A DNA stretch of 64,000 bases from Agelaius tricolor (Eukaryota > Chordata > Aves > Passeriformes > Icteridae): contig JALJCS010000001.1 in the NCBI GenBank assembly GCA_023055355.1, positions 78,966,881 through 79,030,880 on the forward strand, given 5' to 3'. The notes under the pieces are model-generated. The model was not told the origin of the DNA. It did not search any database and worked only from the letters and a program-made list of their open reading frames with translations. Position numbers and translations under genes: made by a program. Every line of letters starts with the position of its first letter. Positions within the stretch are counted from its first letter, which is position 1. Below, in pieces: positions 24,106 through 35,320 of this stretch.

Positions 24106-26037
24106 GTCAGCTTAATTGAGGAGGCTTCATAAACTTCTTTCTGCTTTCCCCCTAGAACAGGGTAGTCTCTGGGTGTTGTTTCATGGTTATTGCAAGTTAA
24201 GGCTAAAGGTTAAATGTGCTGATTTCTTCTGCTAATATAAAGGTCAAACAACAGGTTACAGAATATGGAAATAGGTTTACAGAGTAGAATCAATAGACTT
24301 ATAACTCCTTTCCAAGTTTCTGCTTCAGGAACTCGAGGAGTGCTGATCACATTTGATGTTGAACTTGTCTGTGTTGTTATGGCAAGTATTCTCCCCAGCT
24401 GGACAGAGCTTCCCAGAGACGAACTTTGCTTTGGTTTGAGGCTCCAAGTTATGCTTCTGCCTTGGCAGCACAGTCTTAAAGTGCAAATAAAAGGTCTCTG
24501 TGAGGGCTTTATGTCTGCTGTGGAAGTTCTTTGGACATGCTTTTAAATTTCTTTTTCCTGCTAACATAGAGGTCTTCTGTTCCAATGGATGTGACTTTGA
24601 CCATTTGACATCTATGACTGCTACTGGAATTTTCTTAAGTTTATTCAAGAAGGGCTTTTTGAGTCCAGAAGTGTTCTGTGAAGTATTGCTTCCATGTTTC
24701 TGATAACTCCTTTTCCTAGATGTAGGTTTAAATAATCTTAAACCTCCCAAATATAGTTTACATACCAAATGCCCTGAGTTCTTTTGTTTTCTTGCAGCAG
24801 TTTGCATTTGGGCTCATCCCTCCAAAACTGTATGATTTGTAATTTGAATCTCTTTATAAATTCATGATAAAATTCAACTTGCCACATAAAAAAAACATTA
24901 TCTGCAAAGTATGTCTAATCTGTTTCACAACAGATGTTAAAGATTTTTTCCATAGAGCCTCCACATAGCCTGTCAAGGTAAGATACATGGCTGATTTGAC
25001 ACTTAGAATGCCTCTGTTTTTCCTTTTTTTATAGAAAAAAATACCAGCACTAACATTCAGTTAGCCTCAGTAATGGACAGACATTCCTATAAGATTTCCT
25101 TTCCATTGTCTTTCTGAGGTGAGTTAATGCTCCTTTCCAAGTCAGTCTGAAGATCATGATGGCCTGGCAGCTTTGAAAGAGTGATATTGACTTTGCATTG
25201 CCTGTCTTAAAATTACATCTCTTTTTATATAGTATAATTTTATTTTCTATTTCAGTCTCTTGAGACATTTGTCAAGCTTTTCTTTTAATCCCTGGAAAAG
25301 CAGGCTTTTGCAATATTTCTTTTCTGATGTTGATTCTGATGTTTTGGAAGAAAGTGTCAGAATTCCTGCAAAGGGCCAATTATCTTGAAACCTGCCCAAA
25401 GGAAAGTTTCTTTGTAACATTAGGCATAATTCTTTAGAATTTGTCCCAAAATATGAAGATTATATATTTTACTAGCTTGGTATTATCAAAAATTACCATA
25501 GATATAAGTGCTGAGTCATACGAACGTGTAATTTTCTATGTAAGACTTTAGTTTTGAGTAAGGACATAGGAAGATGACTGTGACAGCCTGAAAACAAAGA
25601 CCAAAATCATGCTGATCCCCAAAGGATTCTGGAGCAGTGAGAATCACAGGTTTTACACTCATTATAAAGTAAAATGCACACTGAAATAGAACCTAAAATA
25701 AGATTGGTATATACAGTGAGAACAGTTCTTTAGAGGTCAGCTGGCAAAAGGATGGCCCTGGGCTGGGGCCAATCAGTTCCCCTGACCCTGACCAGGCAGG
25801 CACATAAGAACAGCAGAAGAATATAGTGATACTTCCCTAAATTGTTCTTTCCTGATCATGAAGCCTGGGGGTGCAAACAGAGTAAACCATCACATGATAC
25901 CCAGTGCCAAGAGATTTCCACAATATAACCATGTGTTTTGCAGGAGGAAAATACCTCCATTTGCAGGGGGATTTGTGAACCTTCACCTGAAAACATAAGC
26001 TCAAATTAAAAAATTTAAAATAATCTTCAGATTTTTA
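24106..26037. other. Noncoding DNA containing the longest open frame of the window
   Basis: A minus-strand frame of 160 codons spans 24325-24807. The product would be lysine-, serine- and threonine-rich, with no domain that I recognise. A stop lies four codons upstream of the ATG and no convincing acceptor is seen. By my estimate a frame this long is expected about once by chance in 64 kb of this composition, so I do not call it a gene. The rest of the interval has no recognisable repeat. Confidence 0.45.
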
Positions 26038-26086
26038 TGTGTGTGCGTGTGTTTGTGTGGGTGTGTATGTGTGTGTATGTATACAT
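26038..26086. repeat. Imperfect (TG)n microsatellite
   Basis: GT-rich alternating sequence with several interruptions (GCGT, TTTG, GGGT, TATG), ending TATACATG. This is an old, degraded dinucleotide repeat. Confidence 0.88.
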
Positions 26087-27109
26087 GTTTTGAGGTGACA
26101 GTTGTTTTGTCTGAGAAATGCCAATGGAATCAGAATGACAGAATCAATAGTTTAGTTTAGTTTACTTTAATTTTCATTTGACTAATCTCTGAAGTTCACT
26201 GTTAATGAACATCCCTGGTATACCACATATTTAGAGAAGTTTTCAGAGCTTAAATTTGGCTACCTGTGACATTTTGCTCTAGATTTTAATTCAATCTACA
26301 CATATATATTAATGGCATGTTGGAGGAACTGCAGCAGATATTGGAAGAAATAATGAAAGAAAAGGGAGTAATATTTAGATCTTTTTTCTCCTTGCCATTT
26401 CCATTTCAAAATTTTCTCCTTTCAAGCGATAACTTTCTCTGCAAGTATAAAACCCCTTTAGAAATATCATATACAGATCAGTCTTGTCTGGTAGAAGATT
26501 TTTCTAATGCAGTTCTTGCTGTTCTTGTTCTTTTGAGATGTATGCAGTTTTATACGTAAGTTTTGGAGTATGTGAATACTGCAGTCATAGCTGACAATAT
26601 CCCTACTGAAAGGGTTAAAACCCTAAAATAACCCTACCTGAAAGGGTTAAAACTGCCCAACCAAGACAGTTTTGCCTGAAAAACAGAGCTTAAAGTAGGA
26701 TAAACGCCCCTCAGCTGCAAGGCATCGTTTCCCCCCAGTCAGACTGTAATCACGTTGTTGCCATGAATATCCCAGGCAGGTGGAAATACCCCGGGCTGGC
26801 TGGCGAGGTGTGCTGTGCTGGGGTGACTGCACAATGTCCTGGATGCTCCTACTGGGAGAGCACAGCACCAGCTACTTCCCCCCGGAGCCTTGCCTGGGGT
26901 CCAAATCCTGTGACATGAATATTAAAAACAAGCAAACAAAACCTGTTTAGAGAGCAGAGCAGCCTCCACTTTGGGCTGATCTGAAGAGCTTACAGGCAGG
27001 ACCACAGCCTGGTACTGCAGACCTGTGAGACCAAGCAGAGGGCGGGGATAGCTCTCTGTGTGACATAGCTGGAAGGATTTTTGCTGGATTGCTTTCCCAC
27101 CGCTGTGAT
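26087..27109. other. Noncoding DNA approaching a CpG-rich segment
   Basis: The first half is AT-rich unique sequence. From about 26750 the GC content rises toward the CpG-rich segment that follows. The overlapping 90-135 codon frames on the minus strand between 26922 and 27354 reflect this GC rise; they have no recognisable domains. Confidence 0.5.
26601..26653. repeat. About 21-bp direct duplication
   Basis: The word CCCTACTGAAAGGGTTAAAAC (26601-26621) recurs at 26632-26653 with one inserted C, period 31. The unit itself includes a GGGTTAAAACCCT palindrome-like segment in the first copy. It is a local duplication, not a known element. Confidence 0.8.
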
Positions 27110-27510
27110 TCCAGGGCTGGGCTGTTGCACTGTGCTCCGGACACCAGCCCCGACGGTCCCGGGGCTGTCCGGATGAGCGCGGCCGAAACCCCATCCGAGA
27201 GGAAGGGGTGTAGCCTGATGTACGTGTCCCATTGCCGGCGAATGGCTCTGCCGCCCCATTGTTTCCAGTGTCTCAGTGGAAGTGGATCAGGAAGCTTATC
27301 TGGAGCCATCCCCACCCTTTCACCGGCAGCCCTTGTTTGGAGGAGACGCCGCACATTTCCCTCCCTCTCCCTCCTGCCCTCCGCCCTGGCTCAGAGCAGC
27401 CCCAGTCGTTCCTGCAGCGCTCTGCTCACAGCCCTCGAAGTGTGCTGTGAAGAAATCTCATTTTAATTCCTCGAGCACTGTCTGTTTCCTTCGCTCGGGG
27501 CTCATGACAG
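27110..27510. promoter_or_regulatory. CpG-island-like segment
   Basis: About 25 CpG dinucleotides occur in roughly 370 bases (27137-27505), with high GC content, in a region otherwise almost devoid of CpG. In vertebrates such segments usually mark unmethylated promoters or enhancers. I see no convincing TATA box or strong splice donor on either strand. Overlapping frames of 72-125 codons on plus and 89-135 on minus are expected where stop codons are scarce. It could be the promoter/first exon of an unseen gene or lncRNA, a distal CpG-rich enhancer, or a GC-rich repeat that I do not recognise. Confidence 0.45.
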
Positions 27511-28509
27511 GTGCCCCTTTGTTCTTTGGTTTGATATTATCTCAAATAGCCTCGGAGCTTCAGCCAGGCTAAAAAACTTGCACTAGCAGCAAACTGCCCA
27601 AATTAGCATTTTTGCTAATTCTGGAGAAACGCAAAGTTGCTGAAGCCCTGCCAGGAACCTGTCAAATTAATTTGCAGTGGGAGAAGTGGATATGGGGTGA
27701 GAAAAAGGTTCAATTGAATATTACACAGAAAATGGCCTTTATAGACTTTCCTATTCCTGCTTTTACAGATAGAATCTTGAATTGGAAAATCAGGTGAAAT
27801 AGTTTAAGATAGACTTTTATTTATAAAAAGCCCTGCATTTTTCTGAGATCCCTATTAAGTGTCATTTTCATGTTGTAAGTAAACCTTATGTTTTGTCTTT
27901 AAAGCACTGAAAATTCCCAATATTTTTGGACTTTCTAATCTCAATAATATAATATTTTTCAAACACCTTTATATTTTCTCACTTTTTGAGAACATGGTTC
28001 TCCTATATTCATTTGTCTGTACTCTGAAGTTCAGAGTCATTGGGCTTTTTTTCTGTCTGCCTTGTTAAATGTGATTTATTCTCCACAACCCTTACTTTAT
28101 TTGAGTATCATTTTTAGCCTTGTCTGAGAAATGTATGCCCAACTGTTATCTAGCTAACTACCTGGCTATTGTTCTAGACAGAGGGAAGTAAATTAAGTCC
28201 TTGGTTTTGCTTTCCTGTCCTCTGCCTTTGTAACATATCTGGAAAACACAGGCACAGTGAAGGGTTATATAAACAGTAGATGAGACATTGCAGGGTGGGT
28301 CATATTTTACAACTGAAGTAGCTCAGGAGTGAAATAGTATGTGCCAGAAGCAAGGAGGAATTGAGGAAAGATCTGTACATCTGAGTCACAGAGTCACTCC
28401 CAGTATAGTGTTGTTCATGCCACACCTTTGCTGCAAGCACGAAATTTCAACCCAGTCCTTTATGATTTTCACTATTACTGCCACTAAATGTTCATTACTC
28501 ATTTAAGTA
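27511..28509. other. Unique AT-rich DNA with a TAAT palindrome
   Basis: Ninety bases after the CpG-rich segment, AATTAGCA (27601-27608) and TGCTAATT (27613-27620) form an 8-bp palindrome with a 4-base loop. This resembles paired homeodomain sites. No gene or repeat family is recognised. Confidence 0.45.
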
Positions 28510-28545
28510 TATTTAAGTTTTGATTACTATTTAAGTTTTGATTAC
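28510..28545. repeat. Perfect 18-bp tandem duplication
   Basis: TATTTAAGTTTTGATTAC occurs twice head-to-tail (28510-28527 and 28528-28545) without mismatch. Perfect identity suggests a recent slippage event. Confidence 0.95.
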
Positions 28546-29207
28546 CAATACTTTTTTCTGGTATTCAAGAAAGAAGAAGTGAATTGTCACATAAACAGGA
28601 TTAAGCATTTTCAGGGAGGGAAAAATCAAGGAAGGGGATAGACTTTCTGTTAATTAAACTGCTTCCTCTTTTACATTGCCAGACCTCTACATTCCCCCAT
28701 TACACTGCATGTCTTACTGTGGTGTGTGTGAAGTATAAGCTAACATATCACTGTATCATAGGTAGGAAAATGTTTTAAAATACTGGGCTGGGGAGGAAGT
28801 GGGGAAAATTACACTGTGATGCTTTCCAAATGGAGGGATTTTGTTCTGGCCATGGCTTGCTTGCTTCCAGTTGCAGCAGACTGCCAGTGAACAGTGGTAA
28901 ACCCTGTCTGAGCTCAGTTGTCCAGCTCCCAGTGATCCCCTTTCTTCATTCATGACCTACACTGCAAGCAGAAAGGTGGCAGAAAAAGAGGATGAAACTA
29001 TAGATGATAAGCTGTGTGGCACAGTGAGAAATGCTCTTACTTTGCAAGCCAGTTTTGGATAGTAAAGAATATACAAGAACCTAAGATTCAGTTATGGATT
29101 TTAGCTGAATATGTGTTACTGTTGCCTGCTATTTCTATTATTTTGTAGTATAAAGGCTAGGCAGTCTCTCTGGCTCTGTTATCAGTGTATTAAGCAATCT
29201 GGACTAG
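28546..29207. other. Unique noncoding DNA
   Basis: Nothing recognisable; only short background frames. Confidence 0.55.
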
Positions 29208-29299
29208 CTTTGAAGGTAGTTCTGCTCTGAGCAGGAGGTTGGACTGGATGACCTCCAGGAGTCTCTCCCAGTCTGCTGGAGTTTTTTTATGATTTTATC
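29208..29299 (+). mobile_element. CR1 LINE 3' tip
   Basis: The block CTCTGAGCAGGAGGTTGGAC (29225-29244) followed by TGGATGACCTCCAGG is a hallmark of the CR1 3' UTR. It ends in a degraded TTATGATTTTAT where the terminal ATTCTATG octamers would be. Only about 90 bases remain, a severe 5' truncation typical of CR1. No coding sequence. Confidence 0.92.
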
Positions 29300-30523
29300 A
29301 GCCTTTACAGAAACTTTGTCATCTGATGCACTGACACACAAATGTGATCACCCCTCTGTCCTCCCACCCTTGTCTCTCAGCAGAAAACCATCTCCCTTTT
29401 CCTTGGCCATGCCTCTGCTCTGTCTGTGCAGGCTGGAGTGCAGGAGATGCAGGTACATGGCAGTCAGAGCCTCCCAGTACCCTGCTGATGGTACCTGTGC
29501 TGACCTCACAAGGCAGGGTGCCTTTCCTGGGCAAAGGGCTCAGTAACATGGCTTTGCAGCGTTAGCTGCATACTCAATAACCTGTGCCTCAGTGGTTTAT
29601 CACACTGAGACATAGTGTGGAGGGTAAATAGTTATGTCCCTCTTTGCCAATGCATCAGCAAAGATACCCATCATTATGGGTATGCTGGTATCTTTGGTGG
29701 GTCTTGAGAGTTTCTCTTCTAAATAAAATAACTAGTCCATATTTTAGAGACAACACTAAATGACAACCTGAATCTGAGACTCATATTTTAGCAGATTGGT
29801 ATTTTTGGTGTTTTCCTATAGCCCTGATGCATTCTTCTGCTTGTTTTCTTAAGTATCATGCATCTGTGAGCTGGCACCCCAAATGTGGCAGCCTATTAAT
29901 TTGCCTATTAGACACAGTATAGGACACAAACTCTGTGGTGGTTATATTCTCTGCTTTACTTATTAGAGATAAACCAGGGTGGGACATTGCACTGGATATG
30001 TTGTCCCAGAAGAACGTCTAGAAAAGATGAAGGGGAAAAAAAAGGCACTTTTTTCTCACAAGACGTAACGCGAGTTAAGAAAGAGCGGCTGAAACCTAAA
30101 GGGCAATTCTGTGCTTCAGTATTTCTTGGGTATAAAGAAATGTGATCTGTTGTATTAGGAGTACAAAAGCTGGGCTTCAGTGTTCCTAGAATGGCCCTGC
30201 CTGGCAGAGTGAATTCCTCAGGGCTCAGTCTGATGCTGGCCTGGGAAAGAGGCAGCCCAGCCTTGGCTCTTCCTGCCACCATTGCCTCTGACCAGCTTCT
30301 GCTGAGGTTTGTACTTCCTTGCAGGGGCTTTAGTTCACTTCTGTCTTTCATTCACTCATTTACCTGTCTTTGTCCTAAAGCTGATTTCCTGCTTCTCACC
30401 CACAATCAATGCAGTTAAGGGGAGCCTTATCTCCAGTATCCTGTGCCTTATCTTTTAGATATAAATGAAAATGCATTTTGTAGGATACCTTATTTATAAA
30501 TGTGTATTTCCTTCTTGTTGCTG
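29300..30523. other. Unique noncoding DNA with a nested hairpin at 29659
   Basis: Apart from the inverted repeat annotated separately, I see no gene or repeat. A 131-codon minus-strand frame at 29956-30351 has no recognisable domain. Confidence 0.5.
29659..29696. repeat. Nested inverted repeats
   Basis: Outer arms CAAAGATACC (29659-29668) and GGTATCTTTG (29687-29696) enclose inner arms ATACCCAT (29664-29671) and ATGGGTAT (29676-29683). The inner pair overlaps the outer left arm, so two mutually exclusive stem-loops are possible. Confidence 0.9.
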
Positions 30524-30549
30524 TTTTTTTTTTTTCTTCTTCTTCTTCA
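30524..30549. repeat. T-run plus (CTT)n
   Basis: About 12 T followed by four or five CTT units; minor low-complexity sequence. Confidence 0.9.
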
Positions 30550-33500
30550 TTTAGACAATAAATTTCATGTTTATTGCATAGTATAATACACAAAAATTTT
30601 TGTAATGTCCATAGGACTGAGGGTTGCAATAACAGCCATTATTAAGATTTGGTGCCTATACACCCCTGCACTTTTAATGCACTTTGCATTTCTCAACAAC
30701 TGCATGTGAAGTCTTTACACTCGTTGCTAGTCTAGGTGACAAGCTCATCAAAGAAAAACCTACTCTGCTTGAATGGCCTCTGAAGATCCAATGTTTTCAC
30801 TTCTCTAAGCAGCTGTTGCCTTTTGGGTGTTCTTTTGTCATAGGGATGTTATGAATTTTAAGTCATTATCTTCTCACCTCTCTCATGCTCCCAGCCAGAA
30901 AAAAATCAGTCAGAAAAGAGGCAATTAACCAACACTCAGTTTGCTGCAATGCCATAATAGTAATAATAATGGTGTTTGGTCTGGATGCCCTTAGGGACAC
31001 AAGAAATTCCTTATCTTGTGCAGCTACTGGAGTTTTAATTTTCCTGTTTTCATTTCATTTTCTTTTGCATGAAAAGGAAAACCAGAAAAGCCAAGCACAC
31101 TTGGGGCATTCTAACAGTCTAATAATAAATGCTGTGTGCTTGTGGTGAAGTTCTGTTTGGAATTCTGTAAAATAAAAAATATTAGGAACATTTGTATCTC
31201 CAAAGCAACAGTAAAACTGTTAATAAGAATTATTTTCAGAATTTTATTAGCTGAATTTATATAGCATGAGTTACTGGTAAGGTGATTGCACGTTCATACT
31301 ATAGGATGCCAAAGGATCCAAACACATGATCTGCTTAGAGAGAAGATAAATATGAATAGGCTCATTCAGTAAAACAAATATTATGTTTAGATTCTTAAAA
31401 TTAATAACATTTTTTCATTAACTTCTTGACACCAAGACAAAAAGAGTTGATTTGCTTGAATATCAGGACCATTTTCAAACTCAAAACAATCAAATACATT
31501 TATTGGAATAATAGTTAGAAAACTACCTTGAGATGGTCTGGCTTTTCCTTTCAAAAGTGCATCAATGGTGGTAAACTTACTGAACTGGCAAAATTAAACC
31601 AAGTGAAAATTTCCACTTCATCAACAAGTTGAATCATGTCATGCCTTATAAAGCATGAAGTTTAAAAATAAAGAGTGACTTATGTTCATAACAACTCCCG
31701 GCTGTGATGCCACTTCTGCTTTTATTTTCAGCGTAGTCAGCTTCTGCAGCCTGGAGTTCTTTTGCCTTGTACAGTACAGTTAATTTCTTTCTTGAAACAT
31801 GCGTAGCAGAAACCAGAGATTTAAATCTCCTCTTTCCTGCTGTGGCTAAACCACTCAAATAAATGGAAATGGAAGTACTATGTGTAAATAAGGAGAATTA
31901 TATCCTATGATGAATTATTAACGTAACTGGGTCATCACCTTGACCCAGTTGAGGTGATCCAGGGGTGTGGGTTTCTTTTCATGGACATTAATCTGGACCT
32001 TGTAGAACACCCCATTCCATTTCCTGTTCTGTCCAGTTGCTATTAAGAACATGACTATGCCTGGAAAGATTGAGAAAAATGCTGCTTTTTTTGAGAATCA
32101 CAATAGCATACAGAGGGAGTCAATTATCCTCGGACAGGCACCATTCAAATTCCCAAAAGCAGTATAAGTGCCAAGAAAACCCCAGAAAGTTCAGCGGCTT
32201 TGTTTGGCTTGGAAAAACACTCACTCAGAAATTTGGCTTTTCATTTATCCATGATCCCTACAGCATGCTTCAGCTGGAGCCTGGCTGAAGTCACAATGTG
32301 TTTCCTTGACCAAGTATACCACTGGAGCCACATTCAGGCACGGGACTTCTAAATGCATTTCAGACCTGGGCTTCAGGCACAGGGAGCTTTTCTACTGACT
32401 TCAGGGTTTTCAACTGAGCTCTATGTGGGCTGTGATTTCCTGCCAACCTAATCTACAGTTCTCATAAGGTTTACAAATCATCCTCTTACTAGGTGGGCAC
32501 AACAACCCCAATAGAATAGTTGCTTGGAATCTGATGAGTCTTCTGGACTGGAAGCAGGAGCAATCAAACAGAAAGAAAGGCTTGGAGAGGAGACAGAATA
32601 TACATTTCAAGGCTGTGAGCAGAGCCAGTTTCAGCTGACTACTGGCAAAATTCCACGTGTCCTTATTTTCTATGGACAGGTTTATCTGCTCCCATATGTT
32701 AGGCCCTGCTTCAGTTCCAGATTCATCCACTTTCTTTCTTTTGAATGCATCTGTCCTGTTAGTGCTCTGCTTTGGGAATTAAAAGGCATTAAACTGCAAC
32801 GTGTTATTTCCATGATTGCTCACTCATAGAATGTGACAAACTTGCTACAAAGCTTTTTCTGTGCTTTGCATGTGCGTACCAAACGTATGGAAGCAAAAGC
32901 AAAGAAGCAGCGCATGTCCTAGAAGGATTTCTTGGCTTCCAGAATGGTTATGACTTTTCAGAATGAAGGATTATTGAATGTTTCCCAAAGCAGCAGCTGT
33001 ACAAATGGCTCCCACACCAGGAGGAGGAAATATATGTGCTAATCCTTGAATTGGTGATTCATGCCAAGACATCCTGGGGACAAACTGAAACCCCAGAGGG
33101 AAATACCTGTTAAATTTCAGGACCATTGAAATGCTAAAATCTCCACAGGGTTTTCAAAGTTTCTCAATTTTCCTATCAGTTTTGTTTGCAAAGCCCGTTT
33201 GTTGGCCAGGGGCAAGTATGCTCCTAGCAGTTTACTGACCTCCAGTAAGCATAAATTGACCTTTAAATTCGGTAGAACCCAGCCAGACTGATGCATCCCA
33301 GACTGGAGTTTAATATACTATTATATGTTATAAGCCTTTATCTTCTTCCCATTTTGCAATGTTAAGCTTTTCCTGAAAATTCACACCCTTGGATAAGTGT
33401 ATGATAAAAATTGCGGGGAAATGGGAAAAAGGAGAAATTATGCAGTTTCTTCATTGTCAGCCTTATGTCAGCTGACCTTTCAGCATTGTCAGCTCAGGTT

Positions 33501-33715
33501 TGGAGTTCTTCTCAAATGTCTGCCAATGCTTTTCCATCCCTGACTCAAGGGGAGGTGTGTGCCTTTCTCAGCCTTCCCCAAAAGCATCAAGTGCATGATC
33601 TTTTATCCAGCTCCATGGGGGAGGCTGTGCAGCAATCTAATCCACTTTTCCATTTGTCTTGGAGGAATACAGCACCTGATCACATGGCCTTTAGGTCTAT
33701 ATCCTGCCAGGCAAA
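30550..33715. other. Unique noncoding DNA, about 3.2 kb
   Basis: No gene or repeat family recognised. Frames of 101-106 codons overlap on opposite strands at 32410-32829 and have no domains. An inverted repeat at 31925-31950 is annotated separately. The 33080-33350 interval has an enhancer-like texture (non-repetitive, AT-rich, many TF-like words) but no direct evidence of function. Confidence 0.5.
31925..31950. repeat. 10-bp perfect inverted repeat
   Basis: AACTGGGTCA (31925-31934) and TGACCCAGTT (31941-31950) flank the 6-base loop TCACCT. The following GAGGTGATCC can alternatively pair with the GTCATCACC part of the first arm and loop, so a competing stem is possible. Confidence 0.9.
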
Positions 33716-33959
33716 ATAGGGTCTATATATAGGTCCTAATTTTATAGCGGGTTCTGTGGAAGATCACAACTGCTATTATATGTGCATAGTTGATTTAACA
33801 TCAGGTGGTCTGACATATTTTTACTCTTGAATTATGAATGAAAATTTCTAAAACTTAAATATACCATTAGAAAATTACTAAGAGCAATTTCCTCCCTTTC
33901 ACATTTGCATAATGAAATTCACCATGGAGCTGTACTCTCTCTAAATATATAGACCCTAT
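33716..33959. repeat. 15-bp inverted repeats bracketing 244 bp
   Basis: ATAGGGTCTATATAT at 33716-33730 is exactly repeated in inverse orientation at 33945-33959. The intervening 214 bases are unique and noncoding. The arrangement would suit the terminal repeats of a small nonautonomous DNA transposon (MITE), but no target-site duplication is evident and the arms are partly AT-simple, so the origin is uncertain. Confidence 0.6.
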
Positions 33960-35320
33960 AGAAAGGTCAGAAGGTGTCTGAAAGTTGCATAAAAGGAGCA
34001 GGATGTACATGCAGGAGGGGTACAGAGCAGCAGCACTTTGCCTTCCAGATTACCACTTCTGAATTTTGAACATTCATTAAAGATTTCAAATATCTTTTAA
34101 AAAAACCGAGGTAACTCTCAAGCAGACATTGTCCTGAAGCATCTGAAATATTTTTATTTGAAGTAATAGAAATTTTCCATGAACATCAGGAAAAGCTGAA
34201 CTGGAAATAAAATATCTTGAATTTATATTTGCCTTTGGAGCACTCATCTAAGTCAAGAATCTAAAAATAATACCTTAACTTTAATTTCTACAATCTGCAG
34301 AAATTGCTCCGTCCATTATCCTTTCATTTCCACCCAGTTCTGGCACTGTTGTTACTGCAAGGATGCATCACTGCCATCTAAGCAGAGCTGATACAAGATC
34401 CTAAACCATTTACACTAAGGCCTTGTTTTTGTAACTTAATTCCTCTTTCTAAAGGTAGATGCCTCACATCTCCTGCTCCCTCTTCCCTGTACACAATTTT
34501 TGTGTTCCTCAATGACAGATACACCTCTGCTGATCTTTTCACTTTCATCCCTAGGCTCTTTGTGTCTTTTCCTCCCCTGCCCACTGAATAAGTGAAAGAA
34601 AGTACCCGGGTGGCTGGGATAGCTCTCTCAGTAATTATAAAAAAGCATGTCTGAGGGGTCATATAGGATTGGATGATCTTGTCAGTGCCCCAGCTAGAGT
34701 GGTGAGGTCCCATCTAAACCTACATCTGTGGGTTTCAATGAAGCTTAGAGCATTCAGTAAATATTCAAAGGATCAAGTTGATCTATGTAAATTCTTTTTA
34801 TGAAAGACATAACAATTTTTAAAGGTGATCAAATATGGCATCTATAAAATATGAATTGTCACTTTTTACTGCTAAGTTTGTTAACACAGCAGAAAAGCTG
34901 TAATGTACAAACCAGAGGCATAGAAGTTGTTCTTCCTATTTAAGTAATAGGGACTCTGTGAGAACTGTCAGTATTGGTTGAAATGTTTTATAGCTGCTGT
35001 CCTGTACAATTTGATTTATAATTTATTGCATAACTATAATATTCACAAAAGAATCCTATGGTTTACAGGGTGTTCTGTTAGGGTATTCAAATGTGGACTG
35101 AATGCTTTAAATAAAAATACTGTACCTATGTCATTAAAAATGTTTTGTGATTCTTGTCAAATAACTATGATTTCAATGTTTGTTATTATTTTATATTATC
35201 TTTATAAACAAACTTTGAAATCAGATGGAGAGTGAAAAATACTTCTGCTGTAAATATAGCCAATTATTTCATTTTGTTTTGTCATTCTAATTGTTCTTTA
35301 TCCCTCTAAAAATACACTCT
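33960..35320. other. Unique AT-rich noncoding DNA
   Basis: No gene or repeat recognised. A 111-codon minus-strand frame (34378-34713) and an 85-codon plus-strand frame (34978-35235) lack domains. Confidence 0.55.
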
